A stretch of DNA of 41,757 nucleotides from JAAUQA01 sp036351435 (GCA_036351435.1 JAZBPA010000128.1:1-41757); one strand, 5' to 3'. Shown: positions 8,233 through 16,985, counted from the stretch's first letter. Numbers and translations: made by a program. Notes: generated from the sequence alone by a model not told the origin.

Positions 8233-9575
8233 ACAAGCAACGCAACAGCATACGGATAAAGACGCATCGCTTGGTGCTGATGCTGCTGTTTTGCTTACCG
8301 GCGTTCTACGCAGTGAGCCAAGCGGACACGCCTCAGGGCAACGTAAGAACCGCTTTAGCAACCGACGGCCCCTTTTGGGTAGGGCAGGCTGTGACGGTCC
8401 ATGTCGATCTGTTGGCTACCGGATTTACCTTTAGTAATCAGCATTTTGATCTTCCGGAAGTGCCAGGTGCTTTGGTGTTACAACCGGATTCCAACGCGCT
8501 GAAGCTTAGCGAAGAAAAGGATGGTGTAACCTGGCAGATATTGCGCTACGACTTCAACATCTTTCCTCAGCGGGCGGGGACCCTGCAAGTACCGAAAATA
8601 GGCGTTGCGTTCTCGGTTTCGGCCGGATACGGCAAACTGGAACAGGATTTCCAGTTCACCACCGAGCCGCTGAACGTCATAGTGGAATTACCACCCGGGG
8701 CGAAAGCGGGTGAGACCCTGGTTACCAGCACTGCATTCACGGTGAAACAAAGCTGGCAACCAAACCCGGAGGGATTGATGGTCGGTGATGCGCTAACCCG
8801 TCGGATCACCCTGCGTGCGGAGGATATACCGGGCATGGTCCTGCCGCCAATTACACTGCCTGAAATGCCCGGCGTAGCGATCTATCCAGACCAGCCCCAG
8901 GTCCAGGACAAGTCGGACCGGGGGAAATTGGAAGGTGAACGAATCGAATCGCAGACCTTCGTTTTTCAACAACCCGGGAGTTACGAGATATCTGGCGCCC
9001 GAATTCGCTGGTGGAATCCGCAACGGAAAACCCTGGAAGATGTGGAAATCGAGCCGTTAACCGTGGAGGTTGCCTCGAACCCGAACTTACCAGCCGGCGA
9101 ATCGCCGTTACTGAAAACCCTAGGCGAAAAACCGGTATTGGTCGGATTCTTGTTGATCTTCACGGCCATGGTTGCGGTAGCACTGTATTGGTTTTGGCGA
9201 CCCTTGCTGGAGTTTTGGCGTACTAGGCAGGCACGCCGCGAACAAAGCGAAGCCGCTCATTTCAAGAGACTGCTGCGAGCGTGTCGCGAGAATAATCCGG
9301 TTACCACATACAATGCGCTGATGCATTGGTTGGCACGGCGCAGTGTCGCCAGATCAGCCACCCTGGCGGATTTTCTTCGAGAAACAGCGGATTCATCATT
9401 GGCAAAACCGCTGGTTGATTTGCAGATGTCAGTGGTAAATAAAGACCGCCGGGACTGGGGTGGCGGTGAGTTGGAAACTGCCCTACGTGAGTTTAGAAAG
9501 CAAAAATCGATAAAGAAGGTTTCTGGTGACGACAGTTTGCCCGGACTCAATCCACTTGGTAAGCAAAAAGCTTAA
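8229..9575 (+). CDS. batD: BatD-family protein
   Basis: A 448-residue protein beginning at a GTGA overlap with the TPR gene. After a signal peptide (LVLMLLFCLPAFYAVSQA) come long beta-rich BatD repeats (VHVDLLATGFTF, YDFNIFPQRAGTLQVPKI, ITLRAEDIPGMVLPPITLPEMPGV). One transmembrane helix follows (VGFLLIFTAMVAVALYWFW, near residues 305-325), then a cytoplasmic helical tail. This is the standard BatD layout: a large periplasmic beta domain anchored to the inner membrane. It closes the seven-gene moxR-bat unit; 19 bases separate it from the cytochrome gene downstream. Confidence 0.9.
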   Translation: MNKQRNSIRIKTHRLVLMLLFCLPAFYAVSQADTPQGNVRTALATDGPFWVGQAVTVHVDLLATGFTFSNQHFDLPEVPGALVLQPDSNALKLSEEKDGVTWQILRYDFNIFPQRAGTLQVPKIGVAFSVSAGYGKLEQDFQFTTEPLNVIVELPPGAKAGETLVTSTAFTVKQSWQPNPEGLMVGDALTRRITLRAEDIPGMVLPPITLPEMPGVAIYPDQPQVQDKSDRGKLEGERIESQTFVFQQPGSYEISGARIRWWNPQRKTLEDVEIEPLTVEVASNPNLPAGESPLLKTLGEKPVLVGFLLIFTAMVAVALYWFWRPLLEFWRTRQARREQSEAAHFKRLLRACRENNPVTTYNALMHWLARRSVARSATLADFLRETADSSLAKPLVDLQMSVVNKDRRDWGGGELETALREFRKQKSIKKVSGDDSLPGLNPLGKQKA

Positions 9576-9594
9576 TTTAACCTTAAAGGCTTAG

Positions 9595-11904
9595 TTGACT
9601 CTCCATATGCTCTCCTCGTTTCTGCTGATAGTTTTAGTCGTACTTGTCCCGACCACAACCGCTTTTGCCTCGACTCCTGAATACGTCGGCAGCAAACAGT
9701 GCGCCAGCTGCCATGAGAACGAAATGAAGGACTGGCAAGGATCTCATCATGATCTGGCTATGGCCGAAGCCACTGAGGACACGGTGTTGGGCGACTTTGA
9801 CGACGTGGAATTCACTGCTCATGGTGTCACCTCGCGCTTCTTTCGAAAAGACGGCAAATTTTTCGTGCGCACGGATGGTCCGGACGGAACGCTGCAAGAC
9901 TACCCCATTCGCTATACCTTCGGCTGGTACCCGCTCCAGCAATATCTAATCGAATTTCCTCGCGGTCACTTCCAGAGTCTTGGGTTAGCCTGGGACAGTC
10001 GCCCGGCTGAACAAGATGGACAGCGTTGGTTTCATCTTTACCCTAACGAAGAGGGGATGGATCACACCGATCCCTTACACTGGACCAGCCGTGAACAGAC
10101 CTGGAATTATCAATGCGCGGAGTGCCATTCGACCAATTTGCAGAAAAACTATGATCTCGCCAGCGACAGTTATAAAACCAGTTGGAACGAGATCAATGTG
10201 GCATGCGAAGCGTGCCATGGTCCGGGTTCGGCACACTTAGCCTGGGCGGAGCAAGCCGAAACGGTTAGCGAGACCGCCGAGACAGTTAAAAACAAGGGGC
10301 TGGTCGTTGATTTGGCGGATAGCGATGGTGGGCAGTGGGTGATTGACGAAAAAACCGGTGAGCCGCGACGTACTACGCCACGTCTTCAACACACCAAAAT
10401 TGAGTTGTGCGCTCGCTGTCATTCCAGACGGGGTCAGATTTGGCAGGACTACACTTTCGGCAAGCCGCTATTAGATACCCATCGCTTGGCGCTACTGGAC
10501 GAGCGCTTGTATTTTCCTGACGGTCAAATTAAAGACGAGGTTTATGTCTACGGGTCCTTTATCCAGAGCAAGATGTATATGGCCGGGGTTACTTGCTCGG
10601 ATTGCCATGAACCTCATAGCTTGAAACTCCGGGCCGAAGGTAATGCGATCTGTGCCCGGTGTCACCTGCCATCGCGTTACGACACTCCGGTTCATCATCA
10701 CCATGAACAAGATACTCCTGGCGCCGCCTGTACCTCATGTCATATGCCGGAACGCCCATACATGGTCAATGATTATCGCGCGGATCACAGTATGCGGGTG
10801 CCACGACCGGATTTAACCCTCTCTATCGATTCGCCGAATGCGTGTAACGCCTGCCATACCGATCAGACACCACAATGGGCACAGGCTGCCGTTTCGGAGT
10901 GGTATCCGGACAGCGATTATCGGGGTAAGCACTTTGGCTATGCTTTGCATGCTGCCCGTACCGATGATCCTAATGTGGGTATAAGTTTGTTGGCAGTCGC
11001 CGAAGATAAGACTCAGCCCGGCATCGCTAGAGCGACAGCATTGGATCACTTAGCCGAACGACCTCGTGGTGAGTATCTGCCTGCTATCTCAAAATTGCTT
11101 CAGGATGACGATCCTCTGGTGCGCTCAGCAGCAGTGCGTTTTCTGGAACAAACCGATGTCCGTACTCAGGTCGATCAGGGTTGGTTGATGCTGGAAGACC
11201 CAGTGCGGACCGTACGTCTGGACGCCATCAGTTTATTGGCGCCGCTGACGCGCCAACGGCTACCGGAAAAATACCGCACCCAACTGGAAGAACGCATTGA
11301 GGAATACAAAACCGCGCAGTTGGTCAATGCGGAGCGGCCCGAAGCAAACCTCAATCTTGGTGTGCTAGCCGCTAATCTAGGGCAACCTGTTGAGGCAGAA
11401 GCTGCCTACAATCGAGCGCTGCGACTTGACCCCAGCTTTACCCCGGCATATATCAATCTAGCTGATCTTTACCGACAAACCGGTCGTGATGCAGATGGTG
11501 AGCAGGTATTGCGGCAAGGCATAACAGCCACGCCGCAAAATCCAGACCTGTATTTCTCACTTGGGTTGCTGCAAGTAAGGTCGGAACAACTTGATGGTGC
11601 TATTGACAGCCTGTCCCAAGCAGCTGAACTAGCACCGGAGCAAACGCATTACCTGTATGTTTACGCGCTGGCCCTGGATAAGGCTGGAAAGCATGAGAAA
11701 ACAATCCAAACGCTGCAAACGGTTTTGGACCGGGAACCGGCGCATCGGGATGCGGCTATAACGTTGGCGAATATCCATCTGCAACGCAGCGATGAAGATT
11801 CAGCGAGAAAGGTACTCGACGAAATTAAGCAGCAGTTGCCGCAAGACCCTCAAATCCAGGCATTCGAACAGCAATTATCAAATCCCACCGGGCGTCCTCA
11901 GTGA
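9595..11904 (+). CDS. octahaem c-type cytochrome with HEAT-like and TPR domains
   Basis: A 769-residue exported protein. Signal peptide: MLSSFLLIVLVVLVPTTTAFA. Eight CXXCH haem-binding motifs begin at residues 36, 174, 204, 272, 334, 353, 379 and 417, so the first 425 residues form a multihaem electron-transfer domain of the cytochrome c554-like class. Residues about 440-560 look like HEAT repeats (DDPLVRSAAVRFLEQ), and about 575-760 are TPR units (NLGVLAANLGQPVEAEAAYNRAL). The TTG start at 9595 is kept because AAAGG sits five bases upstream; ATG at 9607 is the alternative. It is probably co-transcribed with the bat operon. Periplasmic electron transfer is likely; the redox partner and any enzymatic activity are not evident. 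Confidence 0.9.
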   Translation: MTLHMLSSFLLIVLVVLVPTTTAFASTPEYVGSKQCASCHENEMKDWQGSHHDLAMAEATEDTVLGDFDDVEFTAHGVTSRFFRKDGKFFVRTDGPDGTLQDYPIRYTFGWYPLQQYLIEFPRGHFQSLGLAWDSRPAEQDGQRWFHLYPNEEGMDHTDPLHWTSREQTWNYQCAECHSTNLQKNYDLASDSYKTSWNEINVACEACHGPGSAHLAWAEQAETVSETAETVKNKGLVVDLADSDGGQWVIDEKTGEPRRTTPRLQHTKIELCARCHSRRGQIWQDYTFGKPLLDTHRLALLDERLYFPDGQIKDEVYVYGSFIQSKMYMAGVTCSDCHEPHSLKLRAEGNAICARCHLPSRYDTPVHHHHEQDTPGAACTSCHMPERPYMVNDYRADHSMRVPRPDLTLSIDSPNACNACHTDQTPQWAQAAVSEWYPDSDYRGKHFGYALHAARTDDPNVGISLLAVAEDKTQPGIARATALDHLAERPRGEYLPAISKLLQDDDPLVRSAAVRFLEQTDVRTQVDQGWLMLEDPVRTVRLDAISLLAPLTRQRLPEKYRTQLEERIEEYKTAQLVNAERPEANLNLGVLAANLGQPVEAEAAYNRALRLDPSFTPAYINLADLYRQTGRDADGEQVLRQGITATPQNPDLYFSLGLLQVRSEQLDGAIDSLSQAAELAPEQTHYLYVYALALDKAGKHEKTIQTLQTVLDREPAHRDAAITLANIHLQRSDEDSARKVLDEIKQQLPQDPQIQAFEQQLSNPTGRPQ

Positions 11905-11992
11905 GCGGGTGGAGATTCGTGACCTAGCTATCCACAGATGAACCACCCAATTACCGCGCTATCAAGTTGCGCTGCGCTTTCGTTTCCCGCAA

Positions 11993-12856
11993 TCAACCGG
12001 CTTGAGCAAGCTGTTGAAAATCTTCCGCGAACGAGGCCAAACGCTGCAATAGATAACGCTTTTGCTGGGGTGTCAGCGTAGCGTCAATATCCAGAATCAA
12101 CGCTTTGAACGCAGCGCGATTCTTCTCTAATTTAAGTTGATAGTGTGCAGGTCGGTCGAAGCCGGAAAACTGGAAATATTGCTCCAATGCCGTTTCAAAA
12201 AAGTCGCTGTCTTGGCGTCGACTTAACAGTTCACGTAAACCCGCTTGCCATTGTCGCCGATAGCGCAACCGGTCAGCAGCGGTTAGTTCAATTCGCTCCG
12301 ACCATTGGGTGATCAATTGGTTTTGTTCGGGGGTTACTTGGCCCAGCCAACGATTGAATTGCTTGATGGCAAACTGGGTATATTTACGGCGCAATTCTAG
12401 GGGCGGTAGAGCTGCATATTCGTCATAATATTCCTGATTTTTCTCTTCTAAGTTCACAAATAAATCGGCTATTTGCCTATCCGAAGCCAGAGTAAGCAAC
12501 TCCGCTGTATCCGGCGTAACCTGCAGCACCAACGCCTGCCAATAGTCTTCCAATATCGCCTGATGGGTATTCAACTCGGTCATATCAAGGCCATTCTGCC
12601 AATCCGCACTTAACGTTTGTAGCCAGTGCGCATAGGTTGGCAGTTGCGTGGTGCGATGCCAACGCAGGTGCTGATCTAGACTCTGTTCGAGTAATTGTTG
12701 CTGTTCATCGCTGAGGCTCATGTAACTTTCCACGTGCCAGGGAATGAACCAGTCCAGACGATTGTAATAGAATTTGAGGCCGCAACCGTTGAGTAGCAGC
12801 AGACAGAGTAGCAACAGAACAAAGCGCTGCAATGACAGGGAAAAGCGATTGTTCAC
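11993..12856 (-). CDS. DUF6279 family lipoprotein
   Basis: A 287-residue lipoprotein. The N-terminus has a basic start, a leucine-rich core and the lipobox LNGC (cysteine at residue 25), so it should be lipid-anchored after cleavage by signal peptidase II. The mature start GLKFYYNRLDWFIPWHVESYMSLSDEQ is characteristic of DUF6279 lipoproteins of gammaproteobacteria. The remainder is helical and rich in Gln, Leu and Trp (two RWLGQVTPEQNQLI-type segments). Function is unknown. It lies 93 bases downstream of moaA on the same strand and may share its transcript. Confidence 0.88.
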   Translation of the reverse strand: MNNRFSLSLQRFVLLLLCLLLLNGCGLKFYYNRLDWFIPWHVESYMSLSDEQQQLLEQSLDQHLRWHRTTQLPTYAHWLQTLSADWQNGLDMTELNTHQAILEDYWQALVLQVTPDTAELLTLASDRQIADLFVNLEEKNQEYYDEYAALPPLELRRKYTQFAIKQFNRWLGQVTPEQNQLITQWSERIELTAADRLRYRRQWQAGLRELLSRRQDSDFFETALEQYFQFSGFDRPAHYQLKLEKNRAAFKALILDIDATLTPQQKRYLLQRLASFAEDFQQLAQAG

Positions 12857-12949
12857 CGCTTGATGCCGTATTGAATCCGAGCTAAGTGATTGGTCGAAGG
12901 ACCCGCTATTTGCTTAGCTGGTCACTGCGTAGAACATCTCGGCTGCGCG

Positions 12950-13981
12950 TTAACCGCCGGTCACATTCATGTGCCGCATGATGATCGGTTTGGCACCGAG
13001 GTCGAACTCGTGCCCTTCGGGCTTGATGTCCATAGACTGGACCAGTGTCTGAGCAAGACGTTCCCTATCGCCGGGGTAAGCGCGCAAAACATGGCGTAAA
13101 TCGACGGAATGTTCTTGTCCCAGACACAGTAACAGCCGCCCTTCTACGGTCACTCGCACTCGATTGCAATCGCCGCAGAAATTATGACTGTGAGGGGAAA
13201 TAAAACCGATCCGCGACTCGGTGTCCGGTATCCGGTAATACCGAGAGGGTCCGCCAGTGGATTCGGTAGTGGCTATGAGGTTGAATTGTTTGCTGAGTTC
13301 CGTGCGTATAGTTTCGCTGGAACAATACGCTTCGGCCCGATCATGATCGCCGATGACGCCGAGCGGCATTTCTTCGATATAGCTGATATCCATACCGTTA
13401 TCGATGGCGAAGCGGGCCAAACTCACGATCTCATCGTCGTTACGATTTTTGAGAATTACGGTATTGAGCTTCAGGCGTTTGAAACCTGCCCGCTGGGCAG
13501 CACGAATACCACTCAATACTTTGTCCAGATCGCCTATTCGAGTGATGCGGCGAAAGCGATCGGGATTGAGACTATCCAGACTGATATTAATGCGCTTGAC
13601 GCCAGAGTCTTTCAGCTCCGCCGCCATTTTCTCTAACTGAGAACCATTAGTGGTCAACACCAATTCTGTAAGCCCATCGAGTTGGCCTAATTCTCGAAAT
13701 AACCAGAGCACATTCCGGCGCACCAGCGGTTCGCCACCGGTAATTCGAATCTTGCGCACCCCTAATTCGACAAACGCCCGACCCAGTGTCGCCAATTCTT
13801 CTAAAGTGAGAATGCGTGCCCGAGGCAGGAAGGTCATGTCTTCGCTCATACAGTACACGCAGCGAAAATCGCAACGGTCCGTCACTGAGAGCCGGACATA
13901 ATTCACATACCGACCGAATCGGTCAACAAGCCGTGATGTAGCGCTCGGGGTAGTATCAGGGGGGCTGGAATCAGAGTGCAC
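12950..13981 (-). CDS. moaA: GTP 3',8-cyclase MoaA (molybdenum cofactor biosynthesis)
   Basis: A 343-residue radical-SAM enzyme catalysing the first step of molybdopterin synthesis, GTP to (8S)-3',8-cyclo-7,8-dihydroguanosine triphosphate. The SAM [4Fe-4S] motif is C37-DFR-C41-VY-C44. The C-terminal GTP-binding cluster is in CGDCNRVR plus the Cys of GRLLLC, and the essential C-terminal Gly-Gly is present (NVTGG). Other hallmarks are TGGEPLVRRN and LTTNGS. The start is GTG at 13981, the only plausible start before the conserved VNYVRLSVTDRC segment; no strong ribosome site precedes it. No other moa genes are adjacent. Confidence 0.96.
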   Translation of the reverse strand: MHSDSSPPDTTPSATSRLVDRFGRYVNYVRLSVTDRCDFRCVYCMSEDMTFLPRARILTLEELATLGRAFVELGVRKIRITGGEPLVRRNVLWLFRELGQLDGLTELVLTTNGSQLEKMAAELKDSGVKRINISLDSLNPDRFRRITRIGDLDKVLSGIRAAQRAGFKRLKLNTVILKNRNDDEIVSLARFAIDNGMDISYIEEMPLGVIGDHDRAEAYCSSETIRTELSKQFNLIATTESTGGPSRYYRIPDTESRIGFISPHSHNFCGDCNRVRVTVEGRLLLCLGQEHSVDLRHVLRAYPGDRERLAQTLVQSMDIKPEGHEFDLGAKPIIMRHMNVTGG

Positions 13982-14015
13982 AGTGCTGAACCATTTCAGG
14001 TTAAGTTGACCGAAT

Positions 14016-14043
14016 GGACCCCACCTAAGGTGGGATGGGGTCC
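14016..14043. terminator. inverted repeat between moaA and the Cache gene (possible terminator)
   Basis: GGACCCCA (14016-14023) pairs with TGGGGTCC (14036-14043). An alternative inner stem CCCACC/GGTGGG with a TAA loop uses the same bases. It sits just downstream of the leftward Cache-protein gene and upstream of moaA. There is no U-run on either strand, so intrinsic termination is uncertain; a mutually exclusive two-state RNA is also possible. Confidence 0.4.
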
Positions 14044-14098
14044 GTTTGTGTCGGAATCTCAGGCCCTTGCAGGCACTTGACCCCTGCTCACCGTCATT

Positions 14099-14545
14099 CT
14101 ACTGCTTGTAGTATCCAACTGCACAGAGTTGATCGCCAACCATCGTGACATAGGCCACTTTATCGGCCGGGGTTTCTTCACCAGGACGCGGCCACATATA
14201 GGCGACTTCCACGATCTCGCCTTCTTTGGCGTTCGCATACATCTCTTCACCAAGAGCTTTGTCATTTTTATCCTTGAGATCTTTCAAGCTCTTGCCCACC
14301 AATTTGGGGTGTGCGGTGAAATTACCGTCCGGCCCTCCACAGAACACATAAAGGTCACGATCCTTGAACCCCCCTTCGCCGCTAATGAACATAGCCAGGG
14401 CTGCAGCTTGATCGGCCTGCATGGCGGCCACAGCTTTTTCCAACATCGCCTTGGCTTCATCGGCAGAACCATAATCGCTAGCCCATACCGGATTGATTAA
14501 CAGCAGTAGCGCCAGAGCTAGGACTGAACGAAATACATTAACCAT
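14099..14545 (-). CDS. secreted single-Cache-domain protein
   Basis: A 148-residue protein with a signal peptide (SVLALALLLLINPVWA) and a single Cache-like sensory domain. The visible hallmarks are AKAMLEKAVAAMQADQ leading into FISGEGGFKDRDLYVFCGG and the tail VAYVTMVGDQLCAVGYYKQ. Free-standing Cache proteins of this size are periplasmic and are presumed to bind small ligands, possibly presenting them to membrane receptors. A strong Shine-Dalgarno sequence (AGGAGGAG on the minus strand) precedes the ATG. No receptor gene is adjacent, so the partner is unknown. Confidence 0.85.
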   Translation of the reverse strand: MVNVFRSVLALALLLLINPVWASDYGSADEAKAMLEKAVAAMQADQAAALAMFISGEGGFKDRDLYVFCGGPDGNFTAHPKLVGKSLKDLKDKNDKALGEEMYANAKEGEIVEVAYMWPRPGEETPADKVAYVTMVGDQLCAVGYYKQ

Positions 14546-14816
14546 ACTCTCCTCCTCATTCCATCAGTATACGGATGTTACCGTTTAAGGTGTAATTGTC
14601 GTGATGAAATCGGGCGCCCTGCCCGATCACTCATAGAATAGTCGTTCTCTTGGGGTTTTCAAACGGCTGCCAATTAGATCAGCCAGTTACGCTTACAACC
14701 AGCGCGCTGGAAATTGACGAACATACACACTTCATCAACACCTACCGAGCATGGTAAAGTCTTGAAACGTTTGATGACCCGATTTCGCTTAACAACCTCA
14801 ACCAGGTGAACAGGTA

Positions 14817-15905
14817 ATGTTCGATTGGCAATTTGTAACCGGCACAGCTGTTATTGTTGGTGTGTTTGGTTTCCTGCTGTTGCATCTCGTTAAAAACATT
14901 AGAAAATCGTTAGCGCTGAAAGCCCAGCAAGCGCAGCGCGCCGCTCTGGAGCGAGAAGCAGCCAAGCAGGCAGCTGCGGAAAAAGCGGCACGGGAAAAAG
15001 CGGTGGCGGACAACTTGGCGAGGATTAAAGTTGCTACGGATGAAGCCGCAGCGAGAAAGCAAGTCGCTGAACAAATCGCTCAGGAACGCGCTGCCGCCAA
15101 AAAAGAGGTGATTGATCAGACGCTAGCCGAGTGGATAAAAGCTGAAGAAGCCGAAACCAGAAAAACAGCTGCCGAGCAAGCTGAGGAAGAGCAACGCGAT
15201 ACGGAGATGGCTGAAAAGAAGCTCATTCATTTGGATTATGCGCTGCGAGAGTGGTACGAGAAAATGCACGCTGAACTGGAAGATGCAGGCTCAGGCTCAG
15301 GCTCAGGTGCAAGCGCAGGTACAGAGTGGGAAAGCTTACAGCCCAGAGAAAAGAAGGATCGTAAAAAGGTTGATGCGGTTAAAGAACAGGTATTAACGAT
15401 ATTGCATCAATTGGAGAAAGAAACCGATGACATGGAATTTATTGTCAGCACAATAGAAACTAGCGTTGATTTTTTGCCGATCCAAGTTGCTGATACCATT
15501 AGCAAATGGAAAAAAGGAGAATTACATCGATACCATACATTGAGTGATTTGAAGCATAAATTTCGTTATATGGCCTATTCCATAGAGGACGGTTGGGCGT
15601 TGCATCATGTTTATTCAAGTTGGCTGGAAAAATTACATAATAAACTTTTCGTATTTGCCAAATTACTTGGCACAGAACCGGAAAAAAAAGAAGATATTCT
15701 GTCAGTCATAACTCGCATAGAACAAGCAGAGTGGAAAAAACAGCTTAAGATGAATATGGAGGTTGTGTTTGTACTTAAACAAATGCGGGGTATCCATACC
15801 ATGATCCTCAATATGCAACGTCGCTTAAAGGATCTGGAAACCGTATGCAGAAAACGCTCCGAGCAAATTATCAAACCCGTCTGGGATCCCAGCGAAAAAA
15901 GATAG
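14817..15905 (+). CDS. membrane-anchored coiled-coil protein, unrecognised
   Basis: A 362-residue protein I do not recognise. Residues 3-24 are one transmembrane helix (FVTGTAVIVGVFGFLLLHLV). Residues about 30-140 are a highly charged Ala/Glu/Lys/Arg coiled coil (ERAAAKKEVIDQ, EEAETRKTAAEQAEEEQR). A Gly-Ser linker (SGSGSGASAG, about residues 158-167) then leads to a C-terminal helical domain rich in Lys, Leu and Ile. Codon and base use changes along the gene: row 14941-15000 is about 62% G+C, rows 15481-15540 and 15601-15660 about 35% and 30%. The start ATG follows AGGT..AGGTA. It is convergent with the FadR-family regulator. It could be a structural envelope protein or a recent fusion. Confidence 0.7.
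   Translation: MFDWQFVTGTAVIVGVFGFLLLHLVKNIRKSLALKAQQAQRAALEREAAKQAAAEKAAREKAVADNLARIKVATDEAAARKQVAEQIAQERAAAKKEVIDQTLAEWIKAEEAETRKTAAEQAEEEQRDTEMAEKKLIHLDYALREWYEKMHAELEDAGSGSGSGASAGTEWESLQPREKKDRKKVDAVKEQVLTILHQLEKETDDMEFIVSTIETSVDFLPIQVADTISKWKKGELHRYHTLSDLKHKFRYMAYSIEDGWALHHVYSSWLEKLHNKLFVFAKLLGTEPEKKEDILSVITRIEQAEWKKQLKMNMEVVFVLKQMRGIHTMILNMQRRLKDLETVCRKRSEQIIKPVWDPSEKR
15288..15305 (+). repeat. three tandem GGCTCA hexamers encoding Gly-Ser
   Basis: Three perfect in-frame copies of GGCTCA encode the flexible Gly-Ser part of the linker in the coiled-coil protein. Short in-frame hexamer repeats of this kind can gain or lose units by slippage, changing linker length without frameshift. Confidence 0.8.
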
Positions 15906-15926
15906 CGCTGGCTAGCGCACTATCCC

Positions 15927-16721
15927 TCAGTTTTTTTCCTGATTGTCCGCAGTACGGGTATAGAAATTTTGCAAGCGGCGTTGCGACCGTTCTTCGCGCG
16001 TCTCTTCGATATCCATCTCTCGCAAGGTCTTTTCCACGAATGACAAGTGAAGGTGGGCTGCGGCGCGGGCAGCCTCAGGATCACGCTCAATGATGCCCTG
16101 CAGGATTTGGCGGTGATGGTCCTGGACGATTTCATAGTTACCGATTTGCGTGTGCAACCGTTCCAGCGAACGACAGATACTGCTGCGTAGCAAGTTAAAC
16201 AACCCGCGCATGATGTGCATCAGGGCGATATTGTGCGATGCATCGGCGATAGCCAGATGAAACTCGGTGTCGGCTTCAGCATCGCGTAATGGGTCATGCA
16301 CCTCATGGTGTATGGTTTCCAAGATAGCTAGCCGATGGCACAAAATTTCACGGTCTGCTTCGGTACTGCGGACGGCTGCGAAATAAGCCGCTACTTCCTC
16401 CAAGGCATGGCGTAGCTCCAGAATATCGTAGGTTGCCTCTGGATGCGTTTTCAGCAAATGCACCAAAGGGTCAGTCAGGATAGGTCCGACGACATCCGTC
16501 ACAAAAGTGCCGCCCCCACGACGGGCTTGCAATAGTCCCTTCGCTTCCAATTTAAGCAATGCTTCGCGCAGGGATGGGCGCGACACGTTGAGTTGTTGTG
16601 CCAATTCCCGCTCCGGGGGCAATTTCTCTCCGGGTCTCAGGACCCCGTCCATGATCGACTGCTCAATTTGTTGAACGATGGAGTCGGAAATTTTTGGCGG
16701 TTTAACACTTTCAAAATTCAT
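15927..16721 (-). CDS. FadR/GntR-family regulator, LldR/PdhR-like
   Basis: A 264-residue transcription factor. Residues about 10-75 form the GntR winged helix-turn-helix (LPPERELAQQLNVSRPSLREAL, then the wing ARRGGGTFV). Residues about 95-235 form the all-helical FCD ligand domain, with the metal-ligand pattern Asp/His visible in DTEFHLAIADASHN, HHRQI and HLHLSFVE. FadR-family members with this FCD type include the lactate regulator LldR and the pyruvate regulator PdhR. It is transcribed divergently from lldEFG, with TGGTC-type half sites in between, so control of lactate genes with lactate or pyruvate as ligand is the natural expectation. AAGGGA precedes the ATG. Confidence 0.88.
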   Translation of the reverse strand: MNFESVKPPKISDSIVQQIEQSIMDGVLRPGEKLPPERELAQQLNVSRPSLREALLKLEAKGLLQARRGGGTFVTDVVGPILTDPLVHLLKTHPEATYDILELRHALEEVAAYFAAVRSTEADREILCHRLAILETIHHEVHDPLRDAEADTEFHLAIADASHNIALMHIMRGLFNLLRSSICRSLERLHTQIGNYEIVQDHHRQILQGIIERDPEAARAAAHLHLSFVEKTLREMDIEETREERSQRRLQNFYTRTADNQEKN

Positions 16722-16812
16722 AAACGAATATCCCTTACAGCTGTTGGTAATAAATATACTCCAAAAATGATATCCCTCTGGTTTTTATAAAATAAAAAAG
16801 ATGAGCGATTGC

Positions 16813-16841
16813 TTGACAAGGATCAATGAGCCTTCTAGTTT
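16813..16841 (+). promoter_or_regulatory. candidate sigma-70 promoter for lldEFG
   Basis: A perfect -35 hexamer TTGACA (16813-16818) is separated by 17 bases from a weak -10 TAGTTT (16836-16841). The candidate operator at 16844-16854 follows directly, where a bound repressor would cover the start site. The weak -10 makes this a moderate call. Confidence 0.45.
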
Positions 16842-16843
16842 TT

Positions 16844-16854
16844 TGGTCAGACTT
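16844..16854 (+). promoter_or_regulatory. candidate LldR/FadR-family operator 1
   Basis: TGGTCAGACTT fits the FadR-family consensus TNGTNNNACNA at five of six fixed positions (final A is T). It lies between the divergent regulator gene and lldE, just after the candidate -10. Confidence 0.55.
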
Positions 16855-16888
16855 TTGTACCGTATAGAGATTTCGCTTCGCCCCAGTA

Positions 16889-16899
16889 TTGACTGACCA
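16889..16899 (-). promoter_or_regulatory. candidate LldR/FadR-family operator 2
   Basis: TTGACTGACCA (minus strand TGGTCAGTCAA) matches TNGTNNNACNA at five of six fixed positions. It lies 34 bases beyond operator 1 in the untranslated leader of lldE. Two sites this close would suit cooperative binding or looping by a dimeric regulator. Confidence 0.45.
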
Positions 16900-16985
16900 G
16901 TATTTAAGGTTAGCGACGCAATGATTTGCTTGGGTACGCACCCATCGGCGCAGTCTCTACCAATCAACTTACCCCATGCTTATTG

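Noticed and set aside
13184..13636. 150-codon rightward frame inside moaA
   Set aside because: Antisense to a full-length, motif-complete moaA.
14609..14627. 7-bp inverted repeat ATCGGGC/GCCCGAT
   Set aside because: Short, no T-run, and upstream rather than downstream of the nearest genes; not enough to call a terminator or operator.
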